From Cubamyces lactineus (taxonomy: Eukaryota; Basidiomycota; Agaricomycetes; Polyporales; Polyporaceae), in assembly GCA_022376465.1 (NCBI GenBank), contig JACDTU010000002.1, positions 2,542,001-2,606,000 of the forward strand: 64,000 nucleotides of DNA, in the 5' to 3' direction. The translations under genes were made by a program, and so were the position numbers. This document shows positions 36,801 to 46,456 of this stretch, in pieces. Under the pieces are notes generated by a model. That model was not told the DNA's origin, made no database searches, and saw only the letters and a program-made list of their open reading frames with translations. Positions within the stretch are counted from its first letter, which is position 1, and the number at the start of each line of letters is the position of its first letter.

Positions 36801-37001
36801 TGTTGATAATGACGGGTAGGTTCTGCGAACCTCGACGCGTTCGCGAGCGCGACGTTTATCGTCCACGCGGGTAAATCTTTCCTATCTGTCATGCCTCAAG
36901 CTCTCGTTCATGCGTGTCATTCGATAGGGGCAAACAAGTTATCCCGCCCCGTCGCTGGCGGATCTGTCGGTGCTGGCGTTCTCAAGACACAAGCGTTATG
37001 A
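33809..37001 (+). CDS. PhoD-like phosphatase/phosphodiesterase, tandem copy 1
   Basis: A secreted or vacuolar PhoD-family metallo-phosphoesterase. The N-terminus (ATG 33809 or 33812) is a signal peptide, then VFDRNLAYSSPFLNRPQ. The PhoD core follows: HSVASGDPF, LLWTRAVP, LAVFSCARYQDGYFNAYGV, DIFVHLGDYIYESLGDG, PWITVWDDHEVADQAW, GKLLDLTMLDTRQYDRDITD, QQIVFTQ, DAWDGYRANRNRF, TIILSGDSHANWASDL and IGVEFAGTAVSS. Metal ligands are the Asp of HLGDY, DDHE and SGDSH. Many introns occur. Four exons are tiny: 34305-34312 (8 nt), 35254 (1 nt), 35815-35817 (3 nt) and 36203-36210 (8 nt). Each is needed to restore a conserved motif (HSVASGDP, VWDDHE, YYNTEFID, GFDVDAWDGY). The gene has no stop or frameshift on this reading. 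Its codon use is less GC-biased than copy 2. Confidence 0.85.
35254..35254 (+). other. Putative single-nucleotide exon (G), PhoD copy 1
   Basis: The exon ending at 35182 finishes with GTA TG; the next coding block begins GAT GAC CAC at 35311. A single G between introns 35183-35253 (71 nt, GTAAGC...GAAG) and 35255-35310 (56 nt, GTAAGC...GCAG) completes TGG and restores VWDDHE. Sequential removal recreates a donor TGG|GTAAGC. The alternative is one intron from GTATGG at 35179, which deletes Val-Trp. Confidence 0.6.
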
Positions 37002-37875
37002 CAGAGCATAGCAGCCTCATTTACCTCCTACTCAGGCGAAAACACGTCGTAGCGACGGGGTTGTAGGATTTGTCGTGATTCTCCCTCATGCTTACTGAAT
37101 ACAAGCGTTTGGAATTGTACGACTCGGAAGTGAACTATCGATCAAGCGCTCTTCTCGAGCTGGTCATGCTCGATGTAGCAAAGCGAAATCCAGACGGGTT
37201 CCAGCACGTATACTCTCTCGACAGCACTTTATCGTTGAAGGGAATCGATATCCACTACTTAGCGAGAGTTTGACCTCCATATGCATCATCCCATGCATAA
37301 CCTTCAGGTAAGCATCAGCTATCACAATAGAAGCCTCTATCAAGTATCGCTGATTGTACGAGTGTGCTACAGCACTTCTTTCTTGGACACAGAGCCTCAC
37401 TGGTTGTCATAGAAGAGAAGGGTCAGGGTCCGTTCTCTTGACAGCTTATAGCTTCTCCACTCCCTGTGTCGCATGAGATGTAATGACGGACGATATCGCG
37501 GGATGCCGGTACGTAACAAGCCGTCCACGTGTGCAAGGTTTACCTGGCTGCAATATACGGCCTCACTGCGCCCCGTATCCGCGGTCCGTAGCCACTGACG
37601 GCACCCTCAAGAGCGGCAGCATGACCGCGTCTTCTGGTGAAAGGGCGTACCAATCATCAAGTTGACTGCACGAACGTGTTGGGAAGTGGGCGGGTCCAGA
37701 GTGCTGATCCTTTGACCCTCAGGGTTCTATCTGGCGCGGCCCGCATGATACCCCGTAGAGCGTGCATTCAATGAACAACGTTCATGGCGTTTCATGGCGA
37801 TCTAGTACGCCATAAAGCCAGTCAGCACAAGTCGCTTGAAAGCCGTGTCGCTGGGTTGTGTCCCAACGCCGGCCT
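37002..37875. other. Spacer between the tandem phosphatase genes
   Basis: About 0.87 kb with the 3' end of copy 1 and the promoter of copy 2. I could not see a match to the upstream region of copy 1, so the duplicated unit appears limited to the gene. No other gene was recognised. Confidence 0.45.
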
Positions 37876-40800
37876 ATGATGCTTCCCGTGCTGCTTGGAA
37901 CCGTTGTGCTCGGCGCTGTACTGACGGGCGCCACGGAGCTCTTTGATCGCAATCTAGCATACTCCTCGCCTTTTGCCAATGCACCCCATGTGAGTGGACG
38001 ACGTACTTGTCGCGGCGGGCGCGCTGCTGACGTGCTACTTTTTTGGACAGCTCTCGCATAACACCCGCGCTTTGAAGGCTCGGCACATCGCGTTCGCTAA
38101 ACGACAGTCTCAATTGGACGATACTCGGAGCTCACATGGGTTCACGGACGAGCATTATCCTACCTTCTATGGTGGGGACTTCAGCACTGTCAGTCAACGG
38201 AACATGTTCAGCACGCTATTCGTTTCGTAGCGCTGAACTTGTGTTGCCTACTAGAGCCCTTGGATCTACAGCGGCGGCATCAACTTTACTCACTCTGGTA
38301 AGCACTACCCCACTATACTCGAGGCCCATAATGCTCACTCGCAGCGTTTCCACCAGTTGCTAGTGTACGAGCGCCGTGGCAGTCATTGCTTATATACTCA
38401 TCATCTTGCTCTACCAGGGCGACCCCTTCGATGATTCCGTCCTGCTCTGGACGCGCGCGGTCCCGATCGGCTCGGCTCTCCCAGACCAGAGCATCCCCGT
38501 CTGCGTGTCGTTCAAGATTTTCAGCAACGAGAAGCTCTCAGGGCGTCCTGTCGACTCGGGAGAGGCGTTCACTAGCTACGACGTCGATTTCACGCTGAAG
38601 GTCGAGGCGAAGAACTTGAAGCCTGATACCTCTTACTGGTTCCAGTTCGCGGATTGCACAAATCCCAAGACGACCAGTCCCGTCGGCACGACGAGGACCA
38701 TCTCTAGCCCAAACAGTGAGCACTCTTGCAATCTTACAATGAAAAGGAGGTTGGTCATTGAACGTCGTTCTGTCAGCTCCTGCGCATCAGGTGAACAGGG
38801 GAAAACCTTTGACGTTCGCTGTGTTCAGCTGCTCTCGCTACCAAGACGGTACGTAACAGAGGTAGCGTTCAGGGAAGATGCTGTGTCCTTAGTCACTTCC
38901 CGTACACAGGCTACTTCAACGCCTACGGCGTGGCTGCTCACAACACGTCTGCAGACATCTTTGTCCACCTGGGCGATTACGTATGGTGTTCATTCGCTCC
39001 TTGTATTGAGAAGTTCTAATATCCTGTTGTAGATCTATGAATCTCTGGGGAGCGGGTGCGTGTGGCCACCATCAGGTTGTTGCGTGTCTGGAGCAATTCG
39101 TTGACGTTGATCTTGACAGTGCCAAAATCGGTCGGAAAACCCTTGGGAGGGAGCTAGCTACCATCGCCGACTACCGTCTACGCTTGAACCAGTACAGAAC
39201 TGACGTCTCGCTTCTTGATGCTCATGTGAAGGCTCCGTGGATCACTGTATGGTGAGTTTCGAGCCTTCTATCGACCTCTGGAACGAAGAACTGACCACGA
39301 CATAGGGTGAGTATTGTTCTTCGCGTATCTTGGGCAGGATGTGTATCGATCCGTCCGAATTGCAGGACGATCACGAAGTCGCCGACCAAGCTTGGAAGGC
39401 GGGTACAGCCGATAGCAATGACACTAGTGTGGGGTGCAGCTTCTCGCCTTCCGGGGCGTGCTTCACGGACAGGAAGCTCGCCGCTGTCAGAGCCTATCAT
39501 GAATGGATGCCTATCCGCCAGGTGGATCCAGACGACAAGCTGCGCATTTGGCGGAACTTCCAGATCGGCAAACTACTGGTAGGTTCGCATTTACGATCAT
39601 GCGCAGAACACTCCGACTAACAGAAGACACTCTAGGATCTAACCATGCTTGACACTCGTACGGCAGAACTTGGATTGCATGAGCCTGCATCGCTGACATA
39701 CTGAACTAGGTCAATACGATCGTGACATTACGGATGTACGTAGTACATCCTTGCGTTTTGTTCTGCGCACTCAACCTAGACGTTTGATAGCTCTACTACA
39801 ACACCGGTATGTGCATCGCGACATGTCAACGCGACGGAAGCGGTTTGACTGACCGCTGCGGCTGGTTTCTATAGACTGTAGGCTCATTGGCCATCTCTAA
39901 GTTGCACGTATAGTACTCACTAGGCCCCCACAGTCATCGACTCGATCGCCGACGAGGAGAGCCGTTCGCTCATGGGGACGGAGCAGGAGAGTTGTAAGTC
40001 GCATGACCCATTATGGTTCTGATTCGCCATATAACTGCGTGTGCTAGGGTTCTTCGATACCCTCTCCGCCTCGAAGAATCGCGGTGCAATATGGCGTATT
40101 GTCGGGTACGCTGGCCTCGGGACCTGACATTGATAAGACAGTAGATACTGAAGAGCACCTTTCCACTGGCAACAGTCAACAGATCGTCTTCACGCAGTTG
40201 AACGAGAGTGGCTGTAAGCATCGAAATCCTCTGAGTCTATCCAGTGGCAGTTGTTAACACTGCCCCCATGCAGTTGACGTTGTAAGCATCACTGCGTGGT
40301 CACCGCATGACGAAAGATAGACTGTGGGCGTACTAGGATGCGTGGGACGGCTACCGCGCTAACCGTGAACGAGTCCTCAACCACCTGTACAATGAGAGGA
40401 TCAGCAACACCATCATCCTCTCTGGAGACTCGCACGCCAACTGGGTGAGCGACCTCGCGCGTGAGTGTTGACTGCTAGCAGTTCGTCGATCCATCCAATC
40501 ACTCACCTATCCGTCTGTCCAGACCCGAACGACACAAAGACGTAAGCCATGTATCTGCACTGCCCAAGCAGTGCCACTAACTTCCCCCCGGCTCGACAGA
40601 TACGACCCCATAACCGGCAAAGGAGCCATCGGCGTCGAGTTCGCCGGCACGGCCGTCACCTCCAGCTCCGCGTTCGGCGCGGGGATCCAGCCCGCCGCGG
40701 CGGACAAGATCTCGCAGGTGCTCGTGGGGATCAACGAAGACCTGCAGTGGAGCGAGGGCTCGTACCGCGGCTTCTTCACGCTCACGCTGAACACGACGAC

Positions 40801-41102
40801 CGCGGTCGCGACGTACTACGCTATGCGCAACATCAGTGCGTCCACCCTCTTCTCCTGGACTGGGGATTTTTACGAGCTCGTGGACGGGATGTGCTGACGG
40901 AGATGAACGGTGTGCAGGTAACCCGAACTTGAACGCGTTCGCGAGCGCGACGTTCGTTGTCGAAGCAGGTGCGCACATTCCGTACGGTATTCACTCCTTG
41001 CGCGTGTCCGTTGACGTTCACTGGATGCTAGGCGCGAACAAGCTGGCTCGGCCTGTCGCAGGGGGCTCCGTGCAAGCGGGTGTACTCAAAGTTCAAGGCT
41101 GA
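37876..41102 (+). CDS. PhoD-like phosphatase/phosphodiesterase, tandem copy 2
   Basis: A paralogue of the preceding gene in the same orientation, with the same exon plan. From ATG 37876 (or 37879) it has a signal peptide, LFDRNLAYSSPFANAPH, HSVASGDPFDDSVLLWTRAV, AVFSCSRYQDGYFNAYGV, IFVHLGDYIYESLGSGAKIG, PWITVWDDHEVADQAW, KLLDLTMLDTRQYDRDITD, QQIVFTQLNESGFDVDAWDG, IILSGDSHANWVSDLAHPND and IGVEFAGTAV; it ends GGSVQAGVLKVQG. The same four micro-exons occur: 38357-38364 (8 nt), 39306 (1 nt), 39875-39877 (3 nt) and 40274-40281 (8 nt). Third positions are richer in G/C than in copy 1, so this may be the more strongly expressed copy (inference). All metal-ligand motifs are intact. The substrate is unknown; phosphate scavenging is likely from the family. 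Confidence 0.87.
39306..39306 (+). other. Putative single-nucleotide exon (G), PhoD copy 2
   Basis: It is flanked by introns 39252-39305 (54 nt, GTGAGT...CATAG, with a CTGAC branch site) and 39307-39365 (59 nt, GTGAGT...TGCAG). The G completes TGG before GAC GAT CAC (VWDDHE). An alternative acceptor at about 39335 keeps the frame but inserts nine residues (MCIDPSELQ) inside the motif, and copy 1 has no equivalent. Confidence 0.6.
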
Positions 41103-41491
41103 GGGCAGGTGCGCGCCGGTCCCAGAGGAGTGGCTCGTTCAGCATGGTTTGTGTAAAGAGGCACTGGAAGGAGTGTACGAAGATGTAGTCGTGTATTGTA
41201 GGATTGTTAGCGTATGAATGCCAGTTCGATCTTGAACTTCACGCGGATGCGTACTGTGACCGGTTTTGCGAAGGACTACAAGTCCTCGACACCCTTGTTG
41301 AGGACTTCCTTCAAGATATCGAACAGCTCACACGCGCACACCAAAGTTGAGAGAAGCAAAGGAACGAAAGCGAATCTAGAAAATGCGACTAATGTACATG
41401 CAAGTTGCTTTTACTACGTGTCCGCGAGAACTCGTGAATATCATGACAACCTAGCACCCGTGGAAGACCGACTACCGCGCCCGCGCGCCGT
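41103..41491. other. Intergenic, convergent 3' ends
   Basis: Between the stop of PhoD copy 2 and the stop of the Hsp70 gene. No gene or RNA was recognised. Confidence 0.55.
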
Positions 41492-42364
41492 TTAGTCGAC
41501 CTCCTCGACGCTGGGGCCCTCCTCGCCGCCTGGTGCCGCACCGCCGGGGAAGCCGCCAGGTGCACCACCAGGGAAGCCGCCGGGCGCGCCACCCGCGCTC
41601 GCGTAGAGCTTCTGCATGATCGGGTTCGCGACCGCCTCGAGCTCCTTCTGGTGCTCCTCGTACTCCTCCTTCGAGGCCTCTTGTGAGTTGTCGAGCCACG
41701 AGATCGTCTCGTTGACGGCGTCCTCGAGCTTCTTCTTGTCCGCGGCGTCGAACTTGCCCGCGAGCTTCTCGTCGGTCAAGCTGTTGCGGAGGTTGTACGC
41801 GTACGACTCGAGGGCGTTGCGCGAGGTGATACGAGCAGCCGCGGCCTCATCCTCAGCTGTAAGAGGACACTCGTCAGTATGGGATGCACTTACCAATACG
41901 AAGCGAATGACTACTCACCCTTGTACTTCTCGGCCTCGTTGACCATGCGCTCGATCTCCTCCTTCGAGAGACGACCTTTGTCGTTGGTAATGGTGATACG
42001 GTTCGACTTGCCGGTCGTCTTGTCGGACGCGGAGACGTTGAGGATACCGTTCGCGTCGATATCGAAGGTGACCTCGATCTGAGGAACACCACGAGGTGCG
42101 GGGGGAATGCCGGAGAGCTCGAACTTGCCGAGGAGGTTGTTGTCCTTTGTCCGCGCACGCTCACCCTCGTAGACCTGGATGAGCACACCGGGCTGGTTGT
42201 CGGAGTACGTCGAGAAGATCTCGGACTTCTTCGTCGGGACGGTGGTGTTACGCTTGATGAGGGGAGTCATGACACCACCAGCGGTCTCGATACCGAGCGA
42301 GAGCGGCGCGACATCGAGGAGGAGGAGGTCCTGAGTCTTCTCAGACGTGTCACCCGTGAGGATG

Positions 42365-42411
<47 letters not shown>

Positions 42412-43670
42412 CGACTTGTTGGGCTCCTTGCCGTTGAAGAAGTCGGAGACGAGCTTGACGATACGGGGGATACGAGTCGAACCACCGACGAGGACGATCT
42501 CGTGGACCTGAGCCTTGTCGATCTTCGCGTCGCGAAGGACCTTCTCAACGGGGTCGAGCGTGCTGCGGAAGAGATCCTGGCAGAGCTCCTCGAAACGGGC
42601 ACGAGTGAGGGAAGTGTAGAAGTCGATACCCTCGAAGAGGGAGTCGATCTCGATGGTGGTCTGGGCCGCAGACGAGAGGGTACGCTTAGCACGCTCGCAG
42701 GCCGTGCGGAGACGACGAAGGGCACGAGGGTTGGACGAGAGGTCTGCGAATGACAAGTCAGTACAAAATGATCATTGCGGAGGAAAGCAAGTTCACATAC
42801 CCTTCTTGTGCTTCCGCTTGAACTCCTGGACGAAGTGGTTGACGAGGCGGTTATCGAAGTCCTCACCACCAAGGTGAGTGTCACCAGCGGTGGCCTTGAC
42901 CTCGAAGATACCCTCCTCGATGGTCAGGAGCGAAACATCGAAGGTACCTCCACCGAGATCGAAGATGAGGACGTTGCGCTCGCCGGTGGTCTTCTTGTCT
43001 AGACCGTACGCGATAGCGGCCGCAGTGGGCTCGTTGATGATACGGAGGACGTTGAGGCCAGCAATCGTACCGGCGTCCTTGGTCGCCTGACGTTGTGAGT
43101 CGTTAAAGTACGCGGGGACGGTGATGACGGCGGAGGTGACGGTGCCGCCGAGGTAGGACTCGGCGATCTCCTTCATCTTCGTGAGGACCATGGAGGAAAT
43201 CTCCTCGGGGGACTGAAAACCGTAGGATCAGTATACAGACCCAGATACAAAAGCGCTAAGTTGAGACTTACGAATTCCTTGGTCTCGCCGCGGTACTGGA
43301 CACGGATGTAAGGCTTGCCACCCTTGTCGAAGACGGTGAAGGGGAAGTGCTTGATATCGGCCTGAACCTCGGCGTCGCTGAACTTGCGACCGATGAGACG
43401 CTTCGCGTCGAAGACGGTGTTGTGGGGGTTCATCGCGACTTGGTTCTTGGCCGCATCACCGATCAAACGCTCGGTGTCGGTGAAGGCAACGTACGAGGGC
43501 GTCGTACGGTTACCCTGGTCGTTGGCGATGATCTCAACACGATCATTTTGCCATACACCAACGCACCTGTTCAGAAAGGGGTCAATTTGCTGCTCGGAAG
43601 GATCGATAAAAGCCGATGCGACTACTCACGAGTAGGTGGTACCAAGATCAATGCCAATCGCCTTGGTCAT
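41492..43670 (-). CDS. SSA1: Cytosolic Hsp70 chaperone (Ssa/Hsc70 type)
   Basis: This is the ATP-dependent chaperone of the cytosol and nucleus. ATG 43668-43670 starts [20 protein letters not shown]. Then come [91 protein letters not shown] and the substrate domain [20 protein letters not shown]. The lid ends in Gly/Pro-rich [10 protein letters not shown] repeats and the terminal EEVD that binds TPR co-chaperones, which fixes cytosolic location. Four or five introns occur (for example near 43550-43630 and 43213-43271). Strong C/G-ending codons fit high expression. The promoter has a TATA box and two step-type heat-shock elements, so it is probably heat-inducible. Confidence 0.97.
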
Positions 43671-43793
43671 TGTGGTGGATGGGAAGAGGGGAAGAGAAAA
43701 TTAAGAAAAGAGGTAGGGAAGAGAGTAGGAGATGAGAGTACAAGTCCGTTCGTAAACTGAGTCGTTGAGGGGCGAGGACGACGGGCAGAGGCT

Positions 43794-43799
43794 TATATA
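43794..43799 (-). promoter_or_regulatory. TATA box of the Hsp70 gene
   Basis: TATATA lies about 125 bases upstream of the Hsp70 start and just downstream (in gene direction) of the nearer heat-shock element. Confidence 0.55.
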
Positions 43800-43816
43800 C
43801 GCCATCCTCGCCGACA

Positions 43817-43839
43817 TTCGACTGCGTTCGAAGACGTTC
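43817..43839 (-). promoter_or_regulatory. Step-type heat-shock element, proximal
   Basis: TTC triplets begin at 43817, 43827 and 43837, exactly ten bases apart (TTC-n7-TTC-n7-TTC), the step-type arrangement bound by Hsf1. A GAA at 43830-43832 adjoins the middle unit. It lies about 20 bases beyond the TATA box. Confidence 0.6.
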
Positions 43840-43920
43840 CACCTTCCTTCTTGCCCTTTCCAGACTATTCTACCCCGTCACGTCACCTCCCCAGTCACGT
43901 GTGTCACATCCACCACCCCA

Positions 43921-43943
43921 TTCGAGTCCGTTCCTGCTCGTTC
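43921..43943 (-). promoter_or_regulatory. Step-type heat-shock element, distal
   Basis: TTC triplets begin at 43921, 43931 and 43941, again with exact ten-base spacing, about 250 bases upstream of the Hsp70 start. Two such elements in one promoter are unlikely by chance. Confidence 0.6.
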
Positions 43944-44737
43944 GCATCTCGTCTGCCACCGCTGCACGACTCTACGAGAACATCGCAGACAGTTCACCCT
44001 TTCTCGCGACTAATCCACATCACACCAGTGTTTTTTTTCTGCTTTCTCAGCATCTAGAGGACGCGTCAGGCTTGTTGAGCGCTTGCAGATATTTGGTCAA
44101 GTCTTCTTTCATCTCGCGAAGGGATCTTCGCTCGCACACATACACCTACCTACGCGGAATCCGATGTGTATCCTGCCAACTATACGCCCGCATGTCGTGC
44201 ACAGCGGCGTGGATTTGCTTCGGCATACAGAGACACCTTACTCAGCCTCTTTCCGCACGCGTGCGTCAGTGGCACGCGAGCTCTGCGCGTTGCGCAACAG
44301 GATAACTCTTCTGCTCAGGGTCCCGACGGCGAGCGATCGATGCCACCCAGTATGTCTAAACTGCAAGACGTTTCGAAAGCGTGTACACAACGTGTACTGC
44401 ACTTCCATGTTATCGATTGTCTCCAAAGGTTTGCCACAGATGAACGGAGTGGACGCAACAACGGATGATTCTCGGCAGACATGGAATGACTGCAATGCCC
44501 GTTATCTAGCTGCTGTACTACCATCGTCTTATATACACACGCTCTCAGCACCCTCGCGCCCTTCCCCTGCGTGTCGACGCGGCGGATACGGACGAAGAGG
44601 ACCCGGACATGCCTGCTGGATGAGCGTCTATACGCGTGACGGGCGGAATCGTGGCAGATGCCTAATTGAGCCGTACTTGTGCGCCTGAATTTTTGGAGGC
44701 CTACACCAGCGCGAAGCGGTCATCGTCTCCAGTCGTC

Positions 44738-46075
44738 ATGTCTGTCCCCACTCCCGTCACCGCTGTGGACGCCCTCCCGCCCCCGCCGCCTCCACCTGCG
44801 CCGGTCGCATCGTCCTCGTCGTCTTCCTCATGGCCCTTCGGTAGCCTCTACAACCGCTTTGCGGCGTGGAGGAAATCCCTCGACCTCCCCAATCCCGGCA
44901 CCGTCGAGAACCTCTCCAAGGAGGCCAAGCGTAAGTCGTGTACACGTAGCACAAATATCCTGCGGAAGCTCACGAAAGGCTCGCAGAGACCTCGTTGAAC
45001 AACTATGCGTTCGATGGCGCGAGGGCTGACCTCTCGAAGAGCTTGTCGATGAACCCGATGTTCCAGGTCACACACTCGTTCCACCTGGGCTCGCAGACCA
45101 GCCCGCCAACATATCACTTCGGTGCCATGTTCGCGAACGACAGGGTAAGCAAAACATTGCTGACGTGGGGTACCGTATCGGGTTTGCTCATGCGCTCTAC
45201 AGCTCTTCATGCACGGTAACGTCGACAATGACGGTAACATGTCAGCACGGTTCAACCAGGGCTGGAGTGCGAACAGCGTGTCAAAAGTCCAGGCTCAGGT
45301 GCGTATTGGAGCTCGCAAGACCCGTCGACGGGCCCGCGTCGACACAGGGTAATGACTGCCACGTCCACAGTTGTCGACAACTCCTGGGCAGAGCTTTGTG
45401 CAGCTGGAGCACGATTACCAGGGGTCGGATTACTCCCTCAACGCGAAGGCGGTCAACCCTTCCCCTGCTGATCTCTCCGGCATCTACATGGGTTCCTACC
45501 TGCAGTCCGTCACGAAGAACCTCGCGCTCGGTGTTGAGACGATCTACCAACAACAGGCGCCTGGGCTGTCCGACATCGGTGCCGCGTACCTTGCCAAGTA
45601 CACCAGCACGGACCGGAACTGGATTGCGACTGCGCAAGTGCAGGGCCCTGGCATCCTTCAGGCGAGCTACTGGCAGAAGCTCAGCGAGAAGGTCGACGTC
45701 GCAGCTGAGCTCCAGGTCATGGCTGCCCCTGGACGGCGCGACGCTCTTGCCACGCTTGCGGCGCGGTATGAGCTCCGTATGGCGTCCTTCCGCGCCCAGC
45801 TCGACTCGACGGGTAAGGTCTCGGCGTACCTCGAGCAGCGTTTCGCGCCTACCTTCGCCTTCTTGGTCTCTGGCGAGATCGACCACTTCAAGGTATGTCG
45901 CGTTGGATGTGCACTTACGTGATCCTTGATGCAAACCTGCTGACTGCGGTTCGTCTTACAGAACGCTGCGAAGGTCGGTGTCGGTGTGATGATCGAGAGC
46001 TCGAGCTTGACGCCTGAGGAGATGGGCATGGTCCCCCCACCCGGCGTCCCCGCCGTGCCCATGCCCCAGCCGTAG
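44738..46075 (+). CDS. TOM40: Mitochondrial import channel Tom40
   Basis: Tom40 is the beta-barrel pore of the outer membrane translocase. From ATG 44738 there is a Pro/Ser-rich N-terminus, then WPFGSLYNRFAAWRKSLDLP and NPGTVENLSKEAK, typical of the segment before the barrel. The porin-type strands follow: FDGARADLSKSLSMNPMFQV, THSFHLGSQ, YHFGAMFANDRLFMHGNVDN, FVQLEHDYQGSDYSLNAKAV, GIYMGSYLQSVTKNLALGVE, GILQASYWQKLSEKVDVAAE, ALATLAARYELRMASFRAQL and FLVSGEIDHFKNAAKVGVGV. The end PPPGVPAVPMPQP is a short proline tail. Four introns occur: near 44932-44986, 45145-45202, 45299-45370 and 45893-45960. All expected strands are present and the length is normal. Confidence 0.95.
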
Positions 46076-46456
46076 ACGACCACACCCCCTGAAGTACCTT
46101 ACCATAGCGTAGAATAGTAGGTGCACCCGTGGCACCCCGTACCCCCTCCTCATGCTTTGATAATACTCGCAACCATACTTTGCATCATTGAACCCGTATG
46201 CGCTATGTTGCACCGAGTTCTGTATCCCCGACGGACTGCAAATCCTTGATCATGGCAACACGTGTCCTTTCAGAAGCTGAGATTACGCGTCTTGACTTTC
46301 GAACGCGCTCGTAGGCGCCCATCTGTGGCTTTGCAGCGGGCTATGACGACGTTGGATTCGAATTCCTGGGAAGCCGTCCCTGGCCGCGCTGCGTCCGCCA
46401 CAATTCAACCGTCTTGAATCCTTCCCCTTTCACCTACGAAGGAAAGCTACCGCAGG
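46076..46456. other. Intergenic
   Basis: Between the TOM40 stop and the start of the ABC ATPase gene. No gene, RNA or clear promoter element was recognised. Confidence 0.5.

Larger units (their letters stand above)
33809..41102 (+). repeat. Tandem gene duplication (PhoD-like pair)
   Basis: Two genes of about 3.2 kb follow each other in the same direction with the same exon order. Their proteins are alike along the whole length, while introns have diverged in sequence but not in position. The duplication is therefore not recent. Confidence 0.85.
43671..44737. other. Divergent intergenic region Hsp70/TOM40
   Basis: About 1.07 kb. The left part is the Hsp70 promoter with the elements listed separately and a CACGTG at about 43897. 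The right part is the TOM40 promoter and leader. Open frames at 44083-44688 look fortuitous: no family, no codon preference. Confidence 0.5.

Noticed and set aside
33809..37001. PhoD copy 1 as a pseudogene, because naive translation breaks many times
   Set aside because: All breaks are explained by GT-AG introns and micro-exons shared with copy 2, and every conserved motif is kept.
44083..44688. 201-codon frame upstream of TOM40
   Set aside because: Rich in Arg, Ser and Cys without domain or codon preference; it lies in the divergent Hsp70/TOM40 promoter region.
46351..46400. GGATTCGAATTCC near 46353 as a tRNA T-arm
   Set aside because: No D-arm, anticodon arm or acceptor stem can be folded around it.
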